This document shows, in pieces, positions 1 through 5,509 of a stretch of DNA of 5,509 nucleotides. The notes under the pieces are model-generated. The model was not told the origin of the DNA and made no database searches. It saw only the letters and a list, made by a program, of their open reading frames with translations. The DNA lies in NCBI GenBank assembly GCA_039197915.1, contig JBCCTV010000214.1, positions 1 to 5,509 of the forward strand, in the 5' to 3' direction. Source of the DNA: JAJFFW01 sp039197915 (GTDB taxonomy: Bacteria; Pseudomonadota; Alphaproteobacteria; Caulobacterales; Parvularculaceae). Position 1 is the stretch's first letter, and every line of letters starts with the position of its first letter. The position numbers and the translations under genes were made by a program.

Positions 1-218
1 CATGCATGGCCCAAAGAAAACACAGATTGTCAGTATGCAAACATATAAAAACCATTCGCAATATTGTATAATTTCATAGAATTCGCCTGCAATTATTCAA
101 AATATCCAATTCCAAAATATAATATTTAGCCCAGATTTAACTGAAGTGATCCCCAAGTAAATCAGTGGGTGTAAATCTTGAAAAACAGGGATAATTTTTC
201 TTTTTGGCCTCAGGGGTC
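1..218. other. AT-rich gene-free flank downstream of the CBS gene
   Basis: No convincing coding region, tRNA or other RNA gene is visible on either strand. The stretch is clearly richer in A and T than the genes beside it, especially from about 30 to 130. It holds a repeated CAAAATAT (98-105 and 113-120) and a short perfect palindrome AAATAT-A-ATATTT (115-127). A TATAAT hexamer at 67-72 on the plus strand has no suitable -35 partner at normal spacing. The minus-strand transcript of the CBS gene must end here or beyond the left edge. A weak A/T stem (GAAAAA at 180-185 with TTTTTC at 195-200) is the only terminator-like structure and is not convincing. The composition suits an intergenic spacer or the edge of a different DNA segment, and the sequence alone does not decide between them. 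Confidence 0.6.
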
Positions 219-1607
219 TCAGGCAACTTGCAAGCGTAAGTAATTCAGAAGATCGGTTCGGGTAATTAGGCCTTCGAACTTTCCATCGTTGATCACAACT
301 GCAACACGTCCTTTTGCAAAGACGGGCAGTAAATCCTCCATGGGCTTGGACGCCTCAAGCGTTTCGACGCGGTAGGTCATGGCTGATTTGACAGGATCTT
401 TAAACTTCTCTCGGTTCCGAACAACAGCAAACAGAATATCTTCCTCATCGAGAAGGCCCTCAATGCTCCCGTCATCGGTTAAGACCGGTAGTTGAGAAAT
501 ATCATAAAGCTTCATTCGTCCGTAAGCTGTCATTAGAGTGTCGTCGGGTTTGACAGTCACGGTCGCCCGTTCGGAATGGCGCCGCGAGACGAGGTCAGTG
601 AGGTCGCCCTTCGGTTGACGCTTCAAGAAGCCCTGGTCATACATCCAGTAGTCGTTGAACATTTTTGAGAGGTATTTTTCGCCCCGGTCGCAGACAAAAG
701 CGACGACGCGTTTCTTTTTCGTCTGTTCACGGCAGTATTTCAGCGCCGCTGCAAAAATGGTTCCCGATGACGAACCGCCAAGGACGCCTTCTTTGCGAAG
801 TAACTCCCGCGCCGCCTCGAAGCTTTCCTTGTCGGAAATCGCATAAGCCTTTTTGACGTAGTTCAACTGCAGAACGTCGGGGATAAAGTCCTCGCCAATT
901 CCCTCAACCAGCCACGAGCCGACATCGTTGGGCTTAACGCCCGAATTGACATAGTCAGCGATGATCGAGCCGACAGGGTCAGCGATCACGAGCTCCACAT
1001 GGGGCGCATTTTTTTCAAAGAAATTCGATAGGCCGGTGATCGTTCCGCCAGAACCGACGCCTGCAACCATTGCGTCCATATCCCTGTCCATCTGACCGAA
1101 GATCTCTGGCCCCGTGACCGTCTCATGGGCCTTAGGGTTTGCATCATTCGCAAACTGATTAACGTAGAACGCGCCTGTCTCATCGGCGATTGCTTGTGCG
1201 ACTTCCTGGTAATATTCCGGGTGGCCCTTTGCAACGTCGGATCGCGTGAGACGCACTTCCGCGCCCATGGCTTTCAAATGGAAGATCTTCTCCTGCGCCA
1301 TTTTATCTGGCACCACGATTGTCAGTGGGTAGCCTTTTTGCGCCGCCGCCAAGGCAAGCGCGAGGCCGGTATTCCCAGCGGTCGCCTCAACGATATGTTG
1401 ACCTGGTCTTAAAGCCCCGTCTTTTTCGGCTTGCTCAATCATTGCGAGACCGATGCGATCTTTGATTGAGCCCCCGGGATTGGCGGCTTCAATTTTCAAA
1501 AAAAGCTCACAGGGACCGGTGTCGACATTTTTGACACGGAGCATCGGGGTCTTGCCAATACCTTCGAGCACGGTGTCGTAAATCGGTCCGTATGGGGTTT
1601 CCTGCAC
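219..1607 (-). CDS. Cystathionine beta-synthase-like PLP enzyme with C-terminal CBS-domain pair
   Basis: This is a 462-residue fold-type II PLP enzyme of the cysteine synthase/cystathionine beta-synthase family. The likely reaction is condensation of serine (or an activated serine) with homocysteine to cystathionine in the cytoplasm, the first step of reverse transsulfuration. Visible motifs are NPGGSIKDR at residues 43-51 with the PLP-binding lysine K49, TAGNTG at 76-81, the phosphate-binding GSGGTITG at 185-192, EGIGEDFIPDVL at 235-246, and GGSSSG at 277-282. Two CBS domains follow, at about 340-395 and 406-460, forming a Bateman module that may bind an adenosyl ligand. The haem-binding N-terminal extension of animal enzymes is absent. 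Length fits bacterial CBS proteins such as mycobacterial Rv1077. The start is GTG, supported by a well-spaced Shine-Dalgarno sequence and by the family's usual N-terminus. The EGIG-x-DFIP stretch and Bateman module favour CBS over plain cysteine synthase, but the acceptor and donor substrates cannot be fixed from sequence. Confidence 0.93.
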   Translation of the reverse strand: MQETPYGPIYDTVLEGIGKTPMLRVKNVDTGPCELFLKIEAANPGGSIKDRIGLAMIEQAEKDGALRPGQHIVEATAGNTGLALALAAAQKGYPLTIVVPDKMAQEKIFHLKAMGAEVRLTRSDVAKGHPEYYQEVAQAIADETGAFYVNQFANDANPKAHETVTGPEIFGQMDRDMDAMVAGVGSGGTITGLSNFFEKNAPHVELVIADPVGSIIADYVNSGVKPNDVGSWLVEGIGEDFIPDVLQLNYVKKAYAISDKESFEAARELLRKEGVLGGSSSGTIFAAALKYCREQTKKKRVVAFVCDRGEKYLSKMFNDYWMYDQGFLKRQPKGDLTDLVSRRHSERATVTVKPDDTLMTAYGRMKLYDISQLPVLTDDGSIEGLLDEEDILFAVVRNREKFKDPVKSAMTYRVETLEASKPMEDLLPVFAKGRVAVVINDGKFEGLITRTDLLNYLRLQVA

Positions 1608-1614
1608 GGGCTCT

Positions 1615-1620
1615 CTCCCT
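1615..1620 (-). promoter_or_regulatory. Ribosome binding site of the CBS gene, overlapping the mnmC stop
   Basis: On the minus strand, AGGGAG lies 7 bases before the GTG start at 1607. Its first two bases are the last two bases of the mnmC TAG stop codon (1621-1619). This site decides in favour of the GTG start, and the overlap suggests that translation of the CBS gene is coupled to termination of mnmC translation. Confidence 0.75.
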
Positions 1621-3619
1621 AATCGCTGAGGCTCTCGCTACGATAGAGCGATTTTTTATTTTGGGCGCGTTTTAATTCACGAAAAATGAAGCGCCCGGGG
1701 TGGAGCGCATCCGCCACGGTCTGGTCCACTGGCGAGGGCGCATCGAACGGCGCTCCTAGAATTTGGGCCGCCACCAGCGCACCACACAGCGGGGCGGTGA
1801 CAAGCCCGCGCGAGCCGAGCCCTGTCAAAAGCCAGGCGCCATTTTGATATTCAGCAGGCGGATAAGAGGCTTTCACACCATGTTTCAAGCCCTCGTACGA
1901 AGCCTGATAAAACTCAGGATCTGGGGCCGGCCCAACAATCGGCAAGCGGTCTGGCGTTTGGCACCGAACACTCGCGCGCGACATCGCTCGCTCCGATGAA
2001 AGGCTCTGCGCGAACGCAGGCGCCAACGCAGCCACGGCATTAATGTTTTCGCTTGTGGCGGCGGGCGAGGTCTCAACGTCGCCATTGCACGCCTTTTCCA
2101 GATCAATTTTATCGTATGTGGCGCCGACGAGGACGCCGCCGCCCGGTGCAGGCGCGAAATAGGGGCCGGCTGCCGTTGCAGAAGCGGGCGCGTGCGCCTC
2201 CAAAAAAGCGTCGATTTGCCCGGCGACGCCCGAAATCGGCAAATAGCCGCCGGCGTGGAGGCGGAGAGCGCCAACGGAATTTGCAACAATGACAGCGTCA
2301 AAGTGGATTGGCGGTTTGTCGTCGGTGTTGAGAGAAACGCTGCCAGTATCGTTCGTGTCAATATGGTTGATGTGCGTTTTGAAAATCTGCGTATCGCCAA
2401 GCAGTGCTTGGACGTATTTTTGCGGGTCGATCACCCCTGCGTCTTTAAAAAAAAGCCCTCCCTCCCGGCGTTCGATCTGGTTCGCCGGCAATGGCGGATC
2501 AGATATGAGAGCATCGGCTTTAGCGTCGTCGAGCCTCAAGAAAACGCCGCACCGGTTAAAGAACTCGTGGGCGCCCGGTAAGAGGCCAATAACGCGCAGT
2601 GCGTGTACGTAGCTTTGAGTGAAAAACCTGGCTTGCGGCGTGTCGCCCAAATCAAGCCGCGGCATAATCAGTCCACCGATATTACCAGAAGCCCCGGCCG
2701 CCGGACCGCGTGGATCAAAGACGGTGCAGTTGCAACCCGCCGCAATGAGTGCATGGGCGGCAGCGGCCCCGGCAACGCCAGCGCCAATAATCGCGACTTT
2801 TGGGCTTACATCACGTGGTTTTGGCCCTGGTGGTTGAAACCAAGGCGGTCGTCTCGTGTCGCGTGGGGTCTTGGATAAATCCGAACGCTGTCCCCATAGG
2901 CGGTCGCGTTTCCGGCCAAAGCCGGGGCGCTTTTCGACCTCGAACCCCGCTTGGCTCAAGCCCCTGCGCACCGCACCCGCAACGGTAAACGTGGAAATCG
3001 TCGCACGTTTGTTTGATCGCTCAGCAAGTAAGTCAAAGACGGACGCTGACCACATGTCGGAGTTTTTCGCTGGCGAAAATCCGTCCAGGAACCAAGCGTC
3101 AACAAAGGCGTCTAGGCGCGATAGTCCGTCCACCACATCGCCGAGATACAGCAGGAGAGAAACACTTGGCGCTAATTGGATGTCGTGAAATCCGGGCGCA
3201 TTTTCGGGCAGTCGGTCGCGCAGGATGGCCGAGCGCTCAGCGTGTTCGCTCCATATGCCGTGGACGCGTTCGAGATCGGCGCGCGAAAGCGGAAACTTTT
3301 CGAACGATATGAAGGTCAAACGGGCGCCTGGTTCCGTGCCGGCTTCGTCAAACGCGCGCCACGCCTCTAGAAGATTGAGCCCCGTACCAAACCCAAGCTC
3401 GCCAATCGTAAACCTCCGCTTTGACAGAAAGCGTGCGGGCAAGTCTGAGCCATGGATAAAAACGTGACGGGTTTCGTGAATTCCGTCGCCGGCGAAATAG
3501 ATATCATCAAAGGCGTTCGATCTGACCGCGCTGAAGCGCTCGTCCAATGAGGAAGGGGCCGACGCGTTACCGTCAGCCCCTTTATCGTTTTTTTCGAATG
3601 TCAGATCCGCTTCACGCAT
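1619..3619 (-). CDS. mnmC: Bifunctional tRNA 5-methylaminomethyl-2-thiouridine biosynthesis protein MnmC
   Basis: MnmC completes the mnm5(s2)U modification at tRNA wobble position 34. The FAD-dependent half converts cmnm5(s2)U to nm5(s2)U, and the methyltransferase half then methylates it with S-adenosylmethionine. The 666 residues match the E. coli fusion (668). The N-terminal methyltransferase half (about 36-245) has FDDIYF at 37-42, the SAM-binding GELGFGTGLN at 73-82, DAWFLDGFSPAKNSDMW at 174-190 and GFGRKRD at 233-239. A proline-rich linker (about 250-272) leads to the oxidase half, with the FAD dinucleotide motif GAGVAG at 279-284, RASVRCQTPDRLPIVG at 548-563 and GLGSRGLVTAPLCGA at 600-614. 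The ATG at 3619 is the first possible start after the phasin stop and has no Shine-Dalgarno sequence. ADLTF near the start resembles the family's usual opening, but about 18 extra residues separate it from FDDIYF compared with my recollection of E. coli MnmC. The gene lies between phasin and CBS genes, probably in one transcript. Confidence 0.96.
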   Translation of the reverse strand: MREADLTFEKNDKGADGNASAPSSLDERFSAVRSNAFDDIYFAGDGIHETRHVFIHGSDLPARFLSKRRFTIGELGFGTGLNLLEAWRAFDEAGTEPGARLTFISFEKFPLSRADLERVHGIWSEHAERSAILRDRLPENAPGFHDIQLAPSVSLLLYLGDVVDGLSRLDAFVDAWFLDGFSPAKNSDMWSASVFDLLAERSNKRATISTFTVAGAVRRGLSQAGFEVEKRPGFGRKRDRLWGQRSDLSKTPRDTRRPPWFQPPGPKPRDVSPKVAIIGAGVAGAAAAHALIAAGCNCTVFDPRGPAAGASGNIGGLIMPRLDLGDTPQARFFTQSYVHALRVIGLLPGAHEFFNRCGVFLRLDDAKADALISDPPLPANQIERREGGLFFKDAGVIDPQKYVQALLGDTQIFKTHINHIDTNDTGSVSLNTDDKPPIHFDAVIVANSVGALRLHAGGYLPISGVAGQIDAFLEAHAPASATAAGPYFAPAPGGGVLVGATYDKIDLEKACNGDVETSPAATSENINAVAALAPAFAQSLSSERAMSRASVRCQTPDRLPIVGPAPDPEFYQASYEGLKHGVKASYPPAEYQNGAWLLTGLGSRGLVTAPLCGALVAAQILGAPFDAPSPVDQTVADALHPGRFIFRELKRAQNKKSLYRSESLSD
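2447..2465 (-). other. Homopolymer T8 behind a GGAGG-like purine tract within mnmC
   Basis: Read on the minus strand, GGGAGGGAGGGC is followed directly by eight Ts and then AAAG. It encodes residues REGGLFFK around 385-392 of MnmC, in the oxidase half. Such runs can slip during replication, transcription or translation. Adding one T gives an immediate TAA; losing one T gives a stop after a few codons (TGA, about seven codons on). Either event leaves the methyltransferase half intact. The protein still reads as an uninterrupted MnmC, so the gene is intact in this copy. Confidence 0.4.
3552..3594. repeat. Strong inverted repeat with T7 tract inside the 5' coding part of mnmC
   Basis: The arms AAGGGGC (3553-3559) and GCCCCTT (3576-3582) pair perfectly. 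An inner GACG (3561-3564) pairs with CGTC (3571-3574), closing a six-base loop (3565-3570). The single mismatch (C3560 against A3575) becomes a U-G pair in the minus-strand mRNA, which gives a 12-pair stem there. On the plus strand the hairpin is followed after a few bases by seven Ts (3588-3594), the layout of an intrinsic terminator. It is antisense to mnmC, and no plus-strand gene is visible that would need it. It covers codons 13-23 of mnmC, in a stretch that looks like an insertion compared with other MnmC proteins. Confidence 0.65.
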
Positions 3620-3643
3620 GAGCGGAAGGGTAGCGCGGGTTTC

Positions 3644-4237
3644 TTATTGCTTCGATGAAAAAGGAAAGAATTTTTCGAAGGCCGACACACCCGTAGACGA
3701 CGTGACGGTTTCGCTCATGGCGGCGAAATTTTTCTGGGCTTGCTCCACGGACGCCATGGTCATGTCCCGGGCGCGTTCCATCCGGGTTTCCATTAGGTTT
3801 GTCCAAAAATCACGTTGAATTTCGAAGGCGTCGCCGACGGACTTTGCGCGGCTCAGTTCTTTTGCAAAATCCACCGCATCCGACATTTCCTCACGCGCGG
3901 CAGCAATAAACTCAGCGTTTAGCTCACGCGCATTTTCGCTCGTTTCTTCCAGGCGTTCGCGCATTGACGCTGCGAATTCGTCCATCGTTATACGCATGCC
4001 TTCGGCGTTTTCATTGAGCGCGGCGTACATGCTGTCAAAGCGTTCGCGGGCGTCATCGGTCATCGCCTCAACGGCGTCTGTCGCTTGGGCAACCGCCGCG
4101 CCTAGCGCGTCTGCTCCAACGCTGGGATTGCCATTCGCCGCAGCTGGCGTCGCATTCTTGCTTGCCGCAGGAGAACTCGCTGCCGCGGCGTTGGATTTTG
4201 TGCTGCGACGGACAGTTTTCTTTGCTGCAGTGGCCAT
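3644..4237 (-). CDS. Phasin family protein (PHA granule-associated)
   Basis: This is a 197-residue alanine-rich, mostly helical protein resembling proteobacterial phasins, which coat polyhydroxyalkanoate storage granules and control their size and number. The recognisable phasin stretch is at about 125-175: KELSRAKSVGDAFEIQRDFW (126-145) followed by repeated acidic and basic helix residues, matching the family pattern of an Ala-Lys-Ser segment, then a Q-x-x-[FY]-W motif and a charged helix. From about 45 to 180 there is no proline or long low-complexity break, consistent with amphipathic or coiled-coil helices. Residues 1-40 are a basic, Ala/Lys/Ser/Pro-rich low-complexity tail (K6, K7, R10, R11, K14, K27), loosely like histone H1-type tails. 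No signal peptide or membrane segment is seen. The ATG start has a good Shine-Dalgarno sequence. The TAA stop lies 24 bases before mnmC. No PHA synthase or depolymerase gene is in the window, so the granule role rests on family resemblance. Confidence 0.85.
   Translation of the reverse strand: MATAAKKTVRRSTKSNAAAASSPAASKNATPAAANGNPSVGADALGAAVAQATDAVEAMTDDARERFDSMYAALNENAEGMRITMDEFAASMRERLEETSENARELNAEFIAAAREEMSDAVDFAKELSRAKSVGDAFEIQRDFWTNLMETRMERARDMTMASVEQAQKNFAAMSETVTSSTGVSAFEKFFPFSSKQ
3650..3680 (-). repeat. Imperfect inverted repeat at the 3' end of the phasin gene
   Basis: CTTCGA (3650-3655) is complementary to TCGAAG (3675-3680). An A/T-rich inner part can extend the stem after a two-base bulge. 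It covers the last codons of the phasin gene, just ahead of its TAA stop. No U tract follows in the minus-strand transcript, so it is not an intrinsic terminator. A role in mRNA 3'-end stability or processing is possible but unproven. Confidence 0.3.
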
Positions 4238-4244
4238 GGCTATT

Positions 4245-4249
4245 TCCTT
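4245..4249 (-). promoter_or_regulatory. Ribosome binding site of the phasin gene
   Basis: AAGGA on the minus strand lies 7 bases before the ATG at 4237, a near-ideal spacing. It supports this start and fits the high expression usual for phasins. In contrast, mnmC has no comparable site. Confidence 0.75.
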
Positions 4250-4351
4250 TTCGAGAGCGGCCGATCGCGCGCTGCACGCGTCGCCTTATTTATGATTCGG
4301 GTTTTTGAGTTGCGCCGCTAAGACAACGCGAACGGGGCTGCAACGATCGAA

Positions 4352-4380
4352 AGAGTATGTGAGATGGTGCGGTGCAGCAA
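4352..4380 (-). promoter_or_regulatory. Weak sigma-70-type promoter candidate for the phasin operon
   Basis: On the minus strand, TTGCTG (4380-4375) and TACTCT (4357-4352) are separated by exactly 17 bases and lie about 115 bases before the phasin start. Both hexamers match the consensus only partly, so this is a candidate chosen on spacing. The gap from 4495 to 4238 is the natural place for the promoter of phasin, mnmC and the CBS gene. Confidence 0.3.
4367..4377. promoter_or_regulatory. Candidate PhaR-type operator (TGC-N3-GCA)
   Basis: The minus strand reads CTGC-ACC-GCAC, an inverted TGC-N3-GCA core. From memory of the family, PhaR repressors of alphaproteobacterial phasin genes recognise TGC/GCA-type repeats such as CTGC-N3-GCAG, and this site differs at one position. 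It overlaps the -35 candidate at 4375-4380, which would suit repression. Short motifs of this kind are frequent in GC-rich DNA, so the call is tentative. Confidence 0.3.
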
Positions 4381-4447
4381 CCCGTCAGACGCGAAAATTA
4401 ACTTCAACTTACGCCGAAGTTTAATATGTCGCACCGCGCAGCTGACG
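4369..4447. repeat. Cluster of interlocking inverted repeats upstream of the phasin gene
   Basis: Three complementary pairs lie within 79 bases: GCGGTGC (4369-4375) with GCACCGC (4431-4437), CGTCAG (4383-4388) with CTGACG (4442-4447), and AACTTC (4400-4405) with GAAGTT (4416-4421). The innermost pair extends through ATT/AAT across a one-base bulge (4397-4425). The first two pairs cross, so as RNA they would form either alternative stems or a pseudoknot. The region falls upstream of or overlaps the promoter candidate, so it may act as DNA operator sites or as RNA at the end of the transglycosylase transcript. Confidence 0.35.
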
Positions 4448-4461
4448 CCACAGGTTCAACA

Positions 4462-4474
4462 TTGACAGCGTCAA
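4462..4474. repeat. Short perfect palindrome TTGAC-AGC-GTCAA
   Basis: Five-base arms flank a three-base centre, 21 bases past the transglycosylase stop codon. No T tract follows on either strand, so it is not a good intrinsic terminator. It could be a small operator or a chance palindrome. Confidence 0.25.
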
Positions 4475-4495
4475 AACACGTAATCCGTACCGGAA

Positions 4496-5509
4496 CTAGT
4501 TCAGTGTTGTAAGTTGCGTGAGCGTCGCGGCGGACGCGTAGCCATCGGCTGGAAGGCCCTTTGAAGACTGCCAACGCCGGAGCGCGCGCTTGGTTCCGGC
4601 TCCGATTATCCCGTCAATTGGGCCAGGCTCATACCCGGCGTCGCTAAGCGCTTGCTGCAGCTGCTTTCGTTCGCTGAGTGTGAGGGGGCGGTCATCACGC
4701 GGCCATGGTTGAATGACCCGGGCCTCCCCGCCAGCGACGGCGTCAGATAGGAGACCGACCGCGAGTGCATATGACGTAGACCGATTATACTTCAAAATAG
4801 CGTCAAAGCTTCGCGTCACGAAAAACGCCGGGCCTCTGGCGCCAGCGGGCACAATAATTCGTCCACTGAGGTTCGGGTCAAAACGGTCGAGAAAGGCGGC
4901 TGTTGGCGTGGCGACGCCAAGGCTCGCCCATTCAACCGCCGGCTTCATTGGTCCGTCGACCAACGCAAAGTCGAAGCCGTTTGGAAGCGTCGCTTCGCCG
5001 CCCCAGGGGGTCGCTGCGCGCATTCCAGAGACGTTCAGATAGTTTGCGGTGGATGCAAAAACGTCATCAAGGTCCGACCACAGATTGCGGCGTCCATCGT
5101 CATTGGCGTCAACTGCATAATCAAGATACGTCGTCGGAATAAACTGAGTTTGACCCATGGCGCCGGCCCAGGATCCTTTCAGTTGCGTCCGGTCGGCAAA
5201 ACCGTTCTGGATTATCTTCATGGCGCCGATGAGCTGGCTTCGCCCGTAGGAAATTCGCCGCCCTTGCCACCCAAGCGTCGCAAGCGCGCTCAAAACGTCA
5301 TAATCCCCAATGAATGATCCGTATGTGGACTCAAGGCCCCAGATAGCGACCACGATGCTCGCCGGAACGTCATATTGCTTTTCAATCTGGTCGAGCAGGG
5401 TATTGTTTTCGGCGTATTTAGCGCGGCCGTTATCAACGCGCGTTTGCGACGCCGCTTTATCGACATAGGCCCAAATGCTTTGTGAAAATTCGGGTTGGTT
5501 GTCGTTCAG
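4496..5509 (-). CDS. MltB-family lytic murein transglycosylase with PG-binding domain (5' end outside window)
   Basis: The enzyme cleaves the MurNAc-GlcNAc bond of peptidoglycan, leaving 1,6-anhydro-MurNAc ends, and acts in the periplasm. The frame stays open to the right edge, giving 337 visible codons; the N-terminus and any signal peptide or lipobox are missing. Numbering from the first visible residue, the fragment opens with LNDNQPEFSQSIWAYVD, a typical MltB-family start of the catalytic domain. The probable catalytic glutamate is E60 in WGLESTYG (57-64). Other family motifs are AGAMGQTQF (115-123), YLDYAVDANDDGRRNLW (128-144) and the helical FFVTRSFDAILKYNRSTSYA region (229-248). A C-terminal peptidoglycan-binding domain of the PG_binding_1 type occupies about 276-333, with the hallmark DAGYEPGPIDGIIGAGTKRAL. 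The GTG at 5353 lies inside the catalytic domain, seven codons before E60, and is not the start. The gene ends in TAG, with no clear terminator before the phasin promoter region. Confidence 0.93.
   Translation of the reverse strand: MNDNQPEFSQSIWAYVDKAASQTRVDNGRAKYAENNTLLDQIEKQYDVPASIVVAIWGLESTYGSFIGDYDVLSALATLGWQGRRISYGRSQLIGAMKIIQNGFADRTQLKGSWAGAMGQTQFIPTTYLDYAVDANDDGRRNLWSDLDDVFASTANYLNVSGMRAATPWGGEATLPNGFDFALVDGPMKPAVEWASLGVATPTAAFLDRFDPNLSGRIIVPAGARGPAFFVTRSFDAILKYNRSTSYALAVGLLSDAVAGGEARVIQPWPRDDRPLTLSERKQLQQALSDAGYEPGPIDGIIGAGTKRALRRWQSSKGLPADGYASAATLTQLTTLN

Noticed and set aside
67..72. TATAAT on the plus strand as a promoter
   Set aside because: No -35 element lies about 17 bases upstream, and the only gene to the right on that side is on the opposite strand.
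202..221. Hairpin around the CBS stop codon (GCCT with AGGC, next to a T-rich run) as an intrinsic terminator
   Set aside because: The T-rich run is on the plus strand before the hairpin, so the minus-strand transcript would carry As after it. The stem has only four pairs, a mismatch and two more pairs.
2192..2581. Plus-strand open frame of 129 codons opposite mnmC, and similar plus-strand frames across the window
   Set aside because: They lie opposite well-recognised genes, resemble no family I know and have no convincing ribosome binding sites. They are expected antisense shadows in GC-rich coding DNA.
4462..4474. TTGAC-AGC-GTCAA as terminator of the transglycosylase gene, or its TTGACA as a plus-strand -35 box
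   Set aside because: The arms are five bases with no U tract, and on the plus strand there is neither a good -10 at normal spacing nor a gene to serve.
5351..5353. GTG at 5353 as the start of the lytic transglycosylase
   Set aside because: The frame stays open for 52 more codons to the window edge, and those codons encode typical MltB-family sequence. A start here would remove part of the catalytic domain.
1..5509. CRISPR array, insertion sequence, prophage, toxin-antitoxin pair or biosynthetic cluster
   Set aside because: I saw no regularly spaced repeats, transposase or integrase, phage genes or small paired genes. All four genes belong to well-known housekeeping or storage families.

Overview
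The window reads as an ordinary chromosomal stretch from an alphaproteobacterium, possibly a Caulobacterales, Hyphomonadaceae or Parvularculaceae type. That placement is an inference from three things: moderately GC-rich coding DNA, a fused bifunctional MnmC, and a short alanine-rich phasin next to a cell-wall lytic transglycosylase. No 16S rRNA or other marker is present, so the lineage remains a guess. All four protein genes lie on the minus strand, so transcription runs from the right edge to the left.

Layout in transcription order: (1) 5509-4496, the C-terminal ~337 codons of an MltB-type lytic murein transglycosylase with a C-terminal peptidoglycan-binding domain; its start lies beyond the right edge. 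(2) 4495-4238, a 258-base gap holding several inverted repeats, a weak promoter candidate and a TGC-N3-GCA element that could be a PhaR-type operator. (3) 4237-3644, a phasin, a polyhydroxyalkanoate-granule coat protein. (4) 3619-1619, mnmC, the bifunctional tRNA wobble-uridine modification enzyme. (5) 1607-219, a cystathionine beta-synthase-like PLP enzyme with a C-terminal pair of CBS domains. (6) 218-1, a visibly AT-rich gene-free flank.

The last three genes are tightly packed. There are 24 bases between phasin and mnmC and 11 between mnmC and the CBS gene, whose ribosome binding site overlaps the mnmC stop codon, so co-transcription is likely. The genes serve carbon storage, tRNA modification and sulfur amino-acid metabolism. 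Only the last two have an obvious biochemical link, because cysteine sulfur feeds 2-thiolation of the same wobble uridine that MnmC finishes.

I found no mobile element, CRISPR array, RNA gene or clearly new system. The most interesting signals are small. A strong hairpin with an adjoining T7 tract sits inside an apparent N-terminal insertion of mnmC. An eight-T run follows a GGAGG-like purine tract in the middle of mnmC, where slippage would spare the methyltransferase half and destroy the oxidase half. A cluster of inverted repeats lies upstream of the phasin gene.
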